From: Solanum dulcamara
Lineage: Eukaryota > Streptophyta > Magnoliopsida > Solanales > Solanaceae
Direction: 5' to 3'
NCBI RefSeq assembly: GCF_947179165.1
Contig: NC_077247.1
Coordinates: 49,768,935 to 49,832,934 of the forward strand
DNA length: 64,000 nucleotides
Below, piece by piece: positions 23,904-34,164 of this stretch. Below the pieces are notes generated by a model. It had not been told where the DNA came from and searched no databases. It saw nothing but the letters and a program-made list of their open reading frames with translations. Made by a program: the position numbers and the translations under genes. Each line of letters begins with the position of its first letter. Within the stretch, counting starts at the first letter, position 1.

Positions 23904-24440
23904 TCAAGGAGGTTGTTTTATCCTTTTTAATCTTCTTCTCCTGAAGCTTGCCATTCCTATCTTGTCTACCTTTATGTAGCCCTTGGTTTCTTGTGGAAGT
24001 TGTTGAAGGTTGTAGAAGTGTTGTGTATTATCAAGTGTATGGTTGTACTTAGATAATGTATCAGCTGGAAAATTTGCTTCCCGAAAAACATGTTTGCATT
24101 GGAAGAATTCTAGCAGTTGGACCAGTTGTTGGAGTTCATTAACGTAGTTTTGAATGTTCCAGGGTGGTTTGATGTCCAGATTCAGCCACTTGATCACAAG
24201 TTCAGAATCTACTTCCAATATTACTCTATTATAACCATGTTGAATGCACCAATTAATGCCAAAACTGGTTGCCTGCACTTCCGCTTGATTATTGGTTCCA
24301 ACTCCCAAAGGAGAAGCAAAAGCATATATCAGATTACCCTTATGATCTCTTACTATGCCTCCTGCTCCTATCTTTCCTGGGTTGCCTATGGCACTCCCAT
24401 CAGTGTTAAGTTTAACTATGTTAGAGGGGGTTTGAGCCAT
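23904..24440 (-). CDS. LINE-encoded RNase H domain, intact frame
   Basis: A 178-residue frame of the RVT_3 (RNase H-like) family found at the 3' end of many plant LINEs. The acidic catalytic set is present: the D of LNTDGS near residue 13, the E of NQAEVQA, the D of LEVDSE and the D of EANFPAD near residue 126. The C-terminus is basic (RRRRLKRIK). It would degrade the RNA strand of the RNA-DNA hybrid during target-primed reverse transcription. The element is truncated, so this frame is probably silent, although it has stayed open. Its Met start may be internal to the original ORF. Confidence 0.85.
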   Translation of the reverse strand: MAQTPSNIVKLNTDGSAIGNPGKIGAGGIVRDHKGNLIYAFASPLGVGTNNQAEVQATSFGINWCIQHGYNRVILEVDSELVIKWLNLDIKPPWNIQNYVNELQQLVQLLEFFQCKHVFREANFPADTLSKYNHTLDNTQHFYNLQQLPQETKGYIKVDKIGMASFRRRRLKRIKQPP

Positions 24441-24511
24441 TTAACCTGGATTACTTTTATGTCATGCTTACAGTTTTCTATCCAAATAATTAGATCCTTC
24501 CAAGCTGGTGG

Positions 24512-25117
24512 CTATGGGATATATGGAAAAGCTGTAGTAATAAGCATGTATATTTCTTTGATTATATTGAACTTCACTCTAGTAGTACTAGATTTCTTTC
24601 CTCCATATTTACTTGCACACCTGTTCTTCCAGACATTCCAGCAAATAAATATAGAGAGGGCTTGCAACATGAGTTTATGTACAGCATTGTTTGGTTTGTA
24701 GGTCCACCATCTCATCAAGATGCCTCTAATGGAGTTGTGGTCCTGCATGATTCCCCCCCAGTTGGCGAAATATGTCCAGATGTGTTTAGCAAAGCTTCCA
24801 GAGACAAATATGTGATCTATGTTGTCCAAATCAGGCCTGTAGCAGCATGAGCACTCTGCAGTTTCTCTCCCAAAAGAATTCAGTTTATCATTGGTTGGCA
24901 GTTTGTGTCTCAATGCTCTCCAAAGCAAGAATGAAGCCTTGAAAGGGATGTTAGTATGCCATGTCATCCTATCTGTCAATGTCTTGTTTTTTTTCTTTCT
25001 CACATTTTCCCAAGCTGATTTACAAGTGAAATTTTCATGTGATTGCAGCTTCCATTGAGCTTGATCTAATGTGTTTTGTTGGTACATGATTTTAGTATTG
25101 AGAATTGTGTGTATCAT
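24512..25117 (-). pseudogene. LINE zf-RVT (reverse transcriptase zinc-binding) segment
   Basis: This 201-residue open stretch has the plant LINE zf-RVT pattern: FTCKSAWENVR, WHTNIPFKASFLLWRALRHKLPT, then C-x-C-C with ETAECSCC and a DNIDHIF block in place of the usual C-x-H. It continues the LINE polyprotein after the RT and precedes the RNase H. It is separated from the RT by a stop or frame change near 25117-25154. Confidence 0.85.
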
Positions 25118-25153
25118 GTGTTGAGGGGCCTGTTGCCTGATTTTCTCTTCATT

Positions 25154-26173
25154 CTATTTTCCATTTGTAAAGAACATGGAGACAGTGGAGTTGTTGAATC
25201 TTGGAATATATTCATAGTGATTGGCTAGAGGGCCAATACCCAGCCAATCATCCCACCAGAAACTGCAGTTCCCTGAATATAAGGTCCACTTAATGTGAGG
25301 TTCTATGTCACCTTTGTTCTTCATCATGTTCTTCCACATAAGAGATTGGCCTGTGTGCCACTTTTTTGTGACAGGGTGAGCTCTTTGGCAGTATTTAGCT
25401 CTCAAGAAATCCCCCCATAAAGATCTCTTAGTTCTGAACAACCACCAATGTTTGTATTGCATTGCCAGGCATATATCTTCCAAGTTTTTTACACCAATAC
25501 CTCCCTCCTCATATGGTAAGCTAAGGGTTTCCCAAGAGGCCCAGTGGTACTTTCTTTTCTCCTTATCCCAACCCCAGAAGAAGTCAGCAATAAGGCATTT
25601 TATTTGTTTCAAAGTGGTTCTGGTAGGGGTTATGGCAGATAACAGATGTATAGGAAGTGATTGAAGCACTGATTTGATCAAAGTGGCTCTCCCCCCATAG
25701 CTTAGCATCTTTGTCTGCCACCCTTGAATTTTAGCAATCACTTTTGAAACTATACCAGTGAAATATATGACCCTTTGTCTTCCTATATACAATGGACATC
25801 CCAGTATGTCATAGGCCCATGAGTGCATTTATAACCAGTGATGGTCACTACTCTATCCATTATATCATCAGGTGTATTGGTAGGGATTAAGATTTGGCTT
25901 TTGTCCTTATTAATAAGCTGCCCAGAAATGCCTTCATACATCTGAAGAGTCTTCATGATGAGTTGAAGGGAATACTTGGAAGTTGAGGTGAAAATAATAA
26001 TGTCATCTGCAAAACTCAAGTGGTTAATTTGAGGACCCCTTTTCTCCATTTGAAAACCAGTGTATAGATAGTGCTGATGAAGGTTGTTTAACATTCTGGT
26101 CAGCACCTCTGCACCAAGAACAAAGAGAGTAGGAGAGAGTGGGTCTCCCTGTTTGACACCTCTTGTTGAGTGG
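25154..26173 (-). pseudogene. LINE reverse transcriptase, truncated and frameshifted
   Basis: The first piece (about 26173-25830) carries GVKQGDPLSP and HLSFADDIIIF (the catalytic FADD box of LINE RTs), then the GQLINKDKSQIL thumb-side motif. The second piece (25828-25154), in another frame, carries YLGCPLY-like ILGCPLYIGR, WQTKMLSYGGR and FFWGWDKEKRKYHWASW, typical of plant L1-type elements. The frame change near 25828 and the missing N-terminal part make it non-functional. Confidence 0.9.
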
Positions 26174-26275
26174 CTTTGTCATATGATTGGAATTACATAC
26201 ACTACTTTTTAATGTATTGATTAGGAAATCATTATACAGAGAGCCCACCTTATCATATGATTGGAATTACATACT

Positions 26276-27620
26276 AACATTCAATTATTGTGCACATGCA
26301 AATGTATTTTCTCAACAAAAAGAAAAAAAAAAGTCATGAGCAGTATTAGCACTGTCGACCAGCATTGTTAGCCCTGTCAACGAGCCACTTCACTTTCATT
26401 TTCAATTAGAAGGTCCGAATTTTTAACATAAGATAGTAATTAATAGTATAATCCAATTAATATTCTTCTTAGGTGACAGTATCAATAGAAAGAAGTCCTA
26501 CAGACATTCCGAATGATTAAAGACAGTGTAATAAAATTTTCTTAAATTGGGACTCCTAATAATTGATCGCCAAATCAATGAGGTTAATAACATTGCAGAC
26601 AATATTAGATATTTCTTAACATTAGCTAAGGACTCGCTTGTCTTTGTTAAAATTAAAAAATGTACGATTTTGATTATTTAATTAAAAAAGTAAAATTATT
26701 TGCTTTTTCAGCATTTAAATATGGATATTTTATTTTTATTAAAAGCTAGTAATAATATATATATCACTAATAAATATTGCATCTACAAATATTGGAGAGA
26801 AATATTAATTTGCATGATATTGTATAAATTATTTATTTGATAAACTATACTTAAATAGGTACGAAGGTGGATGATAATAATGATCGACGATAAAAGTTGT
26901 AAAATGATGGCTAGCGGTGATTCTGCAGTGTAATGATGAATAGTTGATGGTAGAGAAAGTTAGCTTGTTTTGTTGTCTGACTATGTATATAAGCTTATGA
27001 TAAATGCGATACATACATAAATTGTATGTGGTTTGGGAAAGGATAAAAAAAAATACAATACATTTAATAGGTGAACATTTGACTAATTCGGATTTATCCA
27101 TTAAGGGTAAAGAAATAGGGCCTAATAAGTGCTTAATATATACATACGGCGGAAGATATTTTTCGAAGTATGAAATTTTGTTTTCTGATATTTAGTTATC
27201 ATAAGAGACTAAATTGGAAAAATATATTTTCCACTGATGATCAGAAATTATTCTTTATAACTATTTCAATTCTTAACTTATCATCACTGTTTCAAAATTC
27301 ACAACTAAACGCATTATAAAGTTTTAATACTAAAAAATTTAATAGAAACACTCTTCGCTTCCCAACCGTAACATCAAGTTTTAGTACTAAAATGTTCTTC
27401 TTCTTTTCTTTTTTTCCCAAAATAGATTTATCGTGGGAATGTGATCCAAGTTTTTCAATGGATTGTTTCCATTTTGGGATGCTTTTTTTTTTATTTTTGT
27501 TTCTCAAATAGTCAAATTAGTGGATTTTGCTTTTTATCCACTTTGTTTATTTAATAAAAAATTATGGGTCAAAACATTTTTAACTATGATCTAATTTTAG
27601 AAGGCAAACTTTTTTAGAGG
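26276..27620. other. Intergenic, no gene seen
   Basis: AT-rich spacer. The open frames at 26829, 27004 and 27292 are short and have no domains. Confidence 0.5.
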
Positions 27621-27629
27621 ATATTTATT

Positions 27630-27965
27630 ATGAGATATAACTTCAGTTCTATCTAAATTAGAAGGCAAATCTTTTAGAAATTTTTTCTTGTAGTATAAAT
27701 TGGCATAGCTTGTGTCTTAGGACATAAATTTAGTTGCATGAACTTCTTAAGGTGTAAAGTTCTAAAATTGAACTTATGCCTAAAAATAATTTGTGCAGTG
27801 AACTTAAATTCAATAGTATGAACTTCTTAAGATATAAAGTTTTAAAACTTAAATTATATCTTATAAGGCATAACTTATGCTTAGGAAGTTGGGACATAAA
27901 TTCAGTGTAGGAGCTTCTCATGGAATAATATTCTAAACCTAACGTATGCCTTATATGTGCCTAGG
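27630..27965. repeat. Degenerate tandem repeat, about three copies
   Basis: Blocks of the form acataaattcagt..gaacttcttaag..ataaagttctaaaac..taacttatgcct recur near 27720-27780, 27805-27880 and 27893-27955 with many differences. It is non-coding. Confidence 0.6.
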
Positions 27966-28849
27966 GAGTTTTTGTTACCTTGCAATTTTTTAAAATCTTG
28001 CGAATTTTGTTTGTCTTGCAATTTCTTTTTAATATTAAGAATATTTTTGTCCATAAATTTATTACTTAAATTATTAAAGGACAAAAATTAAAGACTATAA
28101 AATAAAAAGTAAAAATTAAAAACCATCCAAAATATTTTAAAAAAAATACCTACTAATGACCCAATATGATCTGACGTACCAAACTCACTAGGCCCTCTTC
28201 TAATTTTTGTTATATAGGAAAAATTACCTATCTACACATCTTTATTTATCATATTTTTTATTATTTTCTACTATTTTAAAATATTTCAAAAATACCTTCT
28301 TTTAATCCAAAACTCAATTTCATCAGATACATTATTTCTCTCTTCTTCAAACCCACGTTTCTCTCTTTCTTTTTCCACTCCTCCAATTTCTTCATATTTT
28401 CACTCCCACAATCTTAACAGTTAATTATAAGTTTGAAATTCAAATTAGTTCTCTCTCTAATTAATATATATCAACTTACTCAATAGGTAGTTTTTCCTTT
28501 TCTTCAACTTATAAAAAAGTTCAATTTGATAATAACAATGTGCGAAGAGAAACAAGTATGATTTTTCGCAAGAATTAAAAGCATCGGCACGACAGCCACA
28601 TAATTTTCATCTTTGAATGTATGGTTACTTACTTTGTATGATTATTCATCACAAAGTTTTACCAGATGTGCCAATTTTGGAATAAAAAAATAGTTTGGTG
28701 TCATCATGTCAACATAATTGTTGTACAAAAATTTCACTATTTTAATGCAAGAAAAAATGAAATTTTATTTACCAAAGATTTTGATTTCTAATGTATTTCT
28801 ACTTTTTAAATCATGTATAATCTATAGTTTTCAGCGTTATGATATATTA

Positions 28850-29560
28850 CAACTTATAATGTAATGTATCGTGTTTAAATATTTTTTATACATAATCCTA
28901 AGTTTTTGAATCATAAATTTCAAGTATCACGTGTATGATTCTGTAATAGATACACGCTTACTCAAATTTAAGTAAATTTTGGTACTAGATACATTCAACT
29001 AGTATCATTCACAAATTTAAGGTTATTTTTGATATATAATCCTATGTATGTCACTCATGAAATTCTATGTATCATGTGTATGGTTCTGTACTAGATATAT
29101 AAATGCTGCAAAATTAAGAATAACTTAGTACCAGATACATTCAACTAGTATCATTCACAAATATAGGATTAATATGCAACCCTAAGTTTGTCAATCATAA
29201 ATTATATGTATCATTTGTATGGTTCTGTACTTGATACATAATTGTTTCAAGTATAAGTAAAAGTTTGTAACAGATACATTCATCTAATATCACTCACAAA
29301 CCTAAGGTTATTTTTGATACATAACCCTAAGCCCATGAATTATAAAATTTTATTTATCATGTGTATGATTCTATAATTGATACATAACTGCTGTAAATTT
29401 AAGTACAATTCAGTACTATATACATTCATATAGTATCATTCACAAACCTAAGTTATTCTGATACATAACCCTAGCTCTGTGAATCATAAAATTCTATGTA
29501 TCATTTGTGTGATCCTGTATTTGATACATAATTACTGTAAATTTAAGTACAAGTTTCGTT
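28850..29560. repeat. Tandem array of about 143-bp units, about 5 copies
   Basis: Unit starts of the form gta(c/a)(t/c)agatacattca occur at 28982, 29128, 29267 and 29412, with a partial earlier copy. Each unit contains atcattcacaaa, cataaccctaag, atcataaaattctatgtatca and gttctgtacttgatacat. The copies are diverged. Confidence 0.85.
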
Positions 29561-30393
29561 AATACGGAGTATGAAGTATGTGATTAAAAAAATTTCATCT
29601 TTTGAGATAAATTGGGAGAAGAGAATTTAGGAAAATTGAAAAGGAAAAAATGGATGAAGAAGGGCAAAATCAAGAGCATCTATTATAAATAAACCATCTG
29701 CTCTTAATGCTCTTACTCCTTATATTGTTCGTCATTTTCCTCTTTAGTAAATGTGCTTGTTTATGGTTTTGTAAGATTGTAATTGACCCTATTTTTAATA
29801 TTAGGCTGGTCAATTAAGTAGATTGTATAAGTCTTGGGAGGAATACTCAAATTTTGGATTTGTGATGATGAAGGTAATTATACATGGTACTAAAAATAAC
29901 TTCTTTTCATCTTTCTGTTTTGTTGATTTCCTTTGTTGGTCTTATTTTTATTTTTATGGAGTCTGTTTCAAATTAAAGAAAATTTGTTACGATTTGGGAT
30001 AGATTGGAGAATAGAAAATTAAAATTTGAATTGTTTAAAGTTTCTAAAATTTTGGGAGAGATTGATATCAATTTGTTTTGCATGATTTATGGAACTGATA
30101 TTTAGTTTTACCTTTAATTTTTTTTTAAAATGCAACAAACAAGCTGTCTAATGTATCACAATTAATGTATCCAAATGACTCCTATGTATCCGGATATGAC
30201 AAATTTGAAGAAAATTTTATAAATTGAAAAAGGATTAAAATAAAATATAATTTACTCCTTAAACTATGGAATTTATGTAAGTTATACAATTTTTAAAGTA
30301 AACTTTATCTAAATCTCATAATGGAAAAGTCTAATTACTATACATCCCTCATTGTATCAAAATTACCCGATTTCCCTATTTTTTTCAATTTTT

Positions 30394-31130
30394 CTGATAC
30401 ATTAGTTATATATCTGATACATCAATTTAGCTGTAGAATAATTAATAAAGATCATCTATTTATGGATAGTATCTTAATATAAGGTATGATTAGTTATTTA
30501 AATCAATTACTAATCTAATTAATGGATTAATTTGGATAAAAAAATAACGGTTGTGTACCTGAAGATTCAAGCTCAAAAACAGTGCATAAATTCAAACCAA
30601 ATTCGATTTTAATTTTTTTTTCAGTTTTACTGATACATAAGTTATGTATCTGATACATCAACTTTAGTTGTAGAATATTTAATGCATATCAGCTATTTAT
30701 GGTTAGTATCTTAATGTAAGGTATGAGTGGTTCTTTAATTGAATTACTGATCTAATTAATGGGATTAATTTGTTAAAAAAAGAAACGGTTATGTTCATGA
30801 AGATTCAAGCCAAAAAACAGAGCATCGTCTCGAATGGAAAAAACAGAGCATCAATTCAAATCGAAGTCGTTTTCAATTATTTTTTTAGTTTTGCTGATAC
30901 ATAAGTTATGTATCTGATACATCAACTTTAGCTGTAGAATAGTTAATGCACATCAGCTATTTATGGATAGTAGATTGAGATAAGGTATGATTGGCTCTTT
31001 AAATCAATTACTGATCTAATTAATGGGATTAATTGGTTAAAGAAGGCGACCGTTATGTACATGAAGTTTTAAGCCAAAAAACAGAGCATCGACTCCAAGA
31101 AAAACAACAGAGCATCAATTCAAAACAAAA
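30394..31130. repeat. Three tandem copies of a 236-264-bp unit
   Basis: Units begin ctgatacat(t/a)agttat at 30394, 30630 and 30894. They share gtatctgatacatcaactt, gctgtagaata, ctatttatgga, aattactgatctaattaatg and caagccaaaaaacagagcat. The second and third copies are the most alike. Confidence 0.88.
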
Positions 31131-31141
31131 TTTGCGTTTCA

Positions 31142-31867
31142 TCAATTAATCGATGATTCAAAATCATCAAGAAAATTAGCCCTATATGTCATGCGGAATC
31201 TCAATGGGTGGGACGGGATCTTCTTGATAACGTATTTCATTTTCTGCATTGACATGAAAAATGGTTAAATACAACTTGAACTTTATACATAAATACGATG
31301 TATCATATGCATTAAAATATTTGATACATGAGATTCTGATACATACAGAAGATGTATCAGAAGCTGTAAGGCTTTATAAATTATAATCTGATACATAAAT
31401 ATAGATGTATCAGAATCATTAAAACTTGATACAATAGAAACTGACACTTAAACACGATGTATCAAAAGTAGTAAATCTCCAAAAAAAAATGGCATTTAAA
31501 AAACACACTATGTATCAGAAGAGTTAACGCTTGATACATGATAAGCTGATACATAAACGATATGTATCAGAATCAAAAAACCTTCATAAAAACTTCATTA
31601 AAAAAACCTTAATTGAACTCATACCTTTGGGAGATTAGGGCGTGTTGTAACCCCTTCAATCTTGTTGTCTAGTTCTTTGGGTGCATGTTTAACTGGAGCT
31701 TTCGACTTCAATTTCTCACATAGCTTATCCATTACTGCTGGATCGTTACGATGTTTGGATCTAACCTCGTCGTAACCTTCCCAAGATGAATCAGAACCAG
31801 GTGAAACAAGAATTCCTTGATTTTTATTCGACTGTTTGAGACCATGAACGGATTTCATATGTATCAT
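31142..31867 (-). CDS. Hypothetical two-exon coding segment inside the GATACA-rich element
   Basis: An 81-codon exon-like frame (31867-31625) starts MIHMKSVHGL and has non-random composition (SPGSDSSWEGYDEV, RNDPAVMDKLCEKLKSK, then a basic-acidic tail PKELDNKIEG). Its last codon AAG is followed at once by GTATGA, a good splice donor; without splicing, translation stops after one more codon. A candidate acceptor (TGCAG) lies at 31244-31247 on this strand, and phase-0 reading continues for 33 codons to a stop at 31142-31144. Upstream, a possible short first exon starts at the ATG at 32077. An alternative entry is the AG before SNKNQGI. I do not recognise a domain. It may be a host-gene fragment captured by the transposon or a transposon-specific gene. 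Confidence 0.35.
31261..31575. repeat. Cluster of short inverted GATACAT/ATGTATC motifs
   Basis: About ten copies of tgatacat or atgtatca, many arranged as ctgatacataaa...tgtatcag hairpins of roughly 25-40 bp. It sits between the two exon-like segments on the minus strand, that is, in the predicted intron. Confidence 0.75.
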
Positions 31868-32260
31868 TGAAGATATGAGTTACAAAAACAGAAAGATTTA
31901 CAGAAGAAAGCAAATAATATCAATTTTAGAAGATTTTCCAAAGATTTACAGAAGAAATCAAACGATACAAATTTTAGGAGAAATCAGATTGAATGAGGAT
32001 GAAGTGAGATTCCATATAAGGAAAAATTAAAATATACCTTAGTTAGAACCTTGAAATTGAGTAACAGATGTACTCATAAATTCAAAATCTCAAAAACTGA
32101 TGAAGAGGAGCGAATTAGGGCGAGGATTTAGGGAGGAAGAGTGATGTATCAGTGAGGGAGAGAGAGTTAAAGGAAAAAGAGGGATTTTGGAATTTTTTTG
32201 GTATAATAGAAAATATAAATAAATATGGTATTAGAATATGTGTAAAAGGGTAATTTTTCC

Positions 32261-33370
32261 ATTTTTTAATCTAGCCATTTCATATTTGTTCACGCCGGAC
32301 TCCAACAGTCCAACGGCCAGATCCTTGTGTGAACTGGATTCAAAGCCCACTTACTATTATCGTCATATAGATCTCCACTCTTTGATCAGTGGAATAAGAA
32401 TATAACAATTAATTTTGAAATAAAATATAAAAAGATTATTTTATATTTAATTATGAATATTATATTCTTCATTCTATTTTAGTTGTCATAATAAAATTTT
32501 GCACGAAAACATTAATTGGAGCATTATTTAACTAATATATCCCTTATTAATTCTTTAATCTTTATCTATTTACATGTCTCGTAATTCTAGAATAATTAAT
32601 GCTAAAAACAAAGTTGAAAAAATATAATTAATTCTTTCTTAATTATTTAAATTAACAACTATTTTGAAATAAATACTTTTAATATATATGACAACTAATA
32701 TAGAACGGAGATAGTACTTAGTCTCGAAATATATTTTGTACTTGGTAGAATTGAAAACAACTATTTCATCAACTATCAACCTGGCATTAATTATTTGTTT
32801 CTCTAATAAAAATGTCATTTGTTGTGAGACCACTAATTTATCCACCACTTTTTAAATCTCTAATTTCATGGGCTATTTTCACCTATCCCAACCCATGACG
32901 TAACCTTATTTATTCCATTTCGATGTTTCCTTCATTACATATTAATTGATCACTTTTTATATTGTACAATACTTAAAAAATTATAAATAATAAAATAATT
33001 TTATTAATTCACCCTTTAATTTTTGGGGGGAAAATTACAAATAAATGTGAACACTTTTATAACTTTTTTGATTTAGTAAGATGGACAATTAATATGTGAT
33101 AATTATTTTTAATATAATGATTAACTTATATGGGACGAAAGGAATATTAAACAATTTTGTTTGTCTGCGTAACACAAACAATTTTTCAAAAGTTAAAAAA
33201 AATGAATTTCTTATAAAAACACTTTTTGAAATATTATATAAGTACAAGGTACTAATCTAATATTGATAAAAATAATATTTTAAGAATTTGATCAAACAGA
33301 TAATTAATTAGTTTCATTTAAAAAGAAAATAGTAATAGGAGGAGTTGAATAAGTTGTAGGTAAATGATAA
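32261..33370. other. Intergenic, one Stowaway-like MITE, otherwise no feature seen
   Basis: AT-rich spacer. Open frames here are AT-driven. Confidence 0.5.
32467..32716. mobile_element. Stowaway-like MITE
   Basis: The left end reads ttcattctattttagttgtca. The right end, reverse complemented, reads actatctccgttctatatt and then agttgtcat. This is the plant Stowaway pattern (ctccgttc, then tagttgtca). TA flanks are compatible with the TA duplication but not diagnostic in AT-rich DNA. Confidence 0.55.
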
Positions 33371-33374
33371 GCTT

Positions 33375-33685
33375 TTCGTCACTGTCATTTGTCATTCATC
33401 AAATATGAGTTGTGGATTAGAGCCATTTTATCAACTTACTCAGGTAATTGAGTCAAAGAAATCGCGCTTAATTGGAATTGAACCTATAAATTGGAAATAA
33501 TATTGCGGCTTAAGTTGCAGAGTCTAGTGCCATTGAGCTATTTCTCTTCTTTGATTTAGGTAATTTAAAATTAGTATATATATATATAAATATAAAAAAT
33601 CTACCCTGTATATATATTATAATTTTTTATCGAGGGATTCGGACGAACCCCTGACCATGTAGGTCCTCCGCTGATGATATAATCT
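33375..33685 (-). repeat. Dispersed Solanaceae-type repeat with a tRNA-like block
   Basis: Read on the minus strand, the segment begins with ggggttcgtccgaatccctc and an AT-rich stretch with a TATATA run, a combination I recognise from dispersed Solanum repeats. It then has a tRNA-like block at about 33545-33450. There A-box TAGCTCAATGG and B-box GGTTCAATTCC are 45 nt apart, and AGAAAT/ATTTCT could pair as an acceptor-like stem. This could be a pol III promoter of a SINE-like head or a decayed tRNA. No A-tail or target duplication was found. Confidence 0.4.
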
Positions 33686-33904
33686 CTATACATAACAATC
33701 TTTTTATTATTAATAACTGCATAAAATTTCATTTATCATTATTTAGGCATGAATAATTTCTTCAATATAATTTCTGTTAATTACTACTTTCCTTTGTGCG
33801 AATTCATATGTTATCTTTTGAATTTGGAGATTCAAATATGTCTTTTTAATTATTATTTTTATCTAAATACATAATTAATTTTATTATATGCTTCAAAAAA
33901 AATT

Positions 33905-34140
33905 ATCATTTGAAAAAATTACAAAAATTCTTATTATCAGATACACTACTTTACGCAATATATAGGTCGAATACATCATTTTATGTGATGTATCAGGACG
34001 TCGGATATATCACTTTACGTGATGCATCGGTCGGATACATAACTTTATGTGTACATCACTTTACGGATACATCACTTTACGCGATAGGATATATCCTGAT
34101 TTCACCAAATTTAAGCATTTTTTGTAATTTGAAAAATAGC
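33905..34140. repeat. Short element with clustered 'catcactttacg' motifs
   Basis: Five or so copies of ggatacatcactttacg variants lie within about 150 bp (33940-34090). The flanks show weak inverted similarity (ttacaaaaattctta on the left; the right reverse complement has ttacaaaaaatgctta), suggesting a small TIR element. No gene is supported; the open frame over it is a by-product of the repeat. Confidence 0.45.
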
Positions 34141-34164
34141 AGGGATAGGATGAAATTTGTGTAA

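Larger units (their letters stand above)
23440..26173 (-). mobile_element. 5'-truncated LINE (non-LTR retrotransposon)
   Basis: On the minus strand the order is reverse transcriptase (RT), zf-RVT, RNase H, 3' UTR and A-tail; the tail appears as T-rich sequence at 23440-23458. The element is flanked by a 15-bp direct repeat ctttgtcatatgatt (23425-23439 and 26174-26188), the target duplication. RT is cut at its start: the sequence enters at TRGVKQGDPLSPTLF, just before the FADD box, so the first part of the ORF is missing. The RT frame is shifted near 25828, and another break lies near 25120-25154. The downstream RNase H frame is intact. Confidence 0.94.
23303..26275. repeat. Three-copy 74-75-bp tandem repeat split by a LINE
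   Basis: Copies start with actacttttt at 23303, 23377 and 26201. Each carries gtattgattag, aaatcattatacagaga, cccacctt and catatgattggaattacata. The second copy is interrupted after catatgatt by the LINE and resumes at 26189. Removing the LINE and one target copy restores a regular triplicate. Confidence 0.88.
28217..32260. mobile_element. 4-kb GATACA-rich TIR element, probably non-autonomous MULE
   Basis: The ends are inverted repeats. The left begins ggaaaaattacctatctac; the right, reverse complemented, begins ggaaaaattaccctttt. Imperfect similarity extends for about 80 bp through tacacat, tatttat and attttcta blocks. Pyrimidine-rich ctctc sequences with a gatacat motif follow just inside both ends. 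The interior contains a ~143-bp tandem array, a ~236-264-bp triplicate and an inverted TGTATC cluster, all sharing GATACAT/ATGTATC. On the minus strand near the right end lies an exon-like coding segment. No transposase and no clear 9-bp duplication were found, so class assignment rests on TIR style only. Confidence 0.6.

Noticed and set aside
24117..24701. 194-residue open frame on the + strand
   Set aside because: It lies opposite the LINE RNase H and zf-RVT frames, which have clear domain motifs; this one has none.
26024..26248. 74-residue minus-strand frame at the LINE 5' edge
   Set aside because: It mixes tandem-repeat sequence with out-of-frame LINE RT, so it is a junction artefact.
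27630..28216. Possible further TIR element left of the GATACA-rich element
   Set aside because: There are degenerate repeats, but no convincing inverted ends or target duplication could be found.
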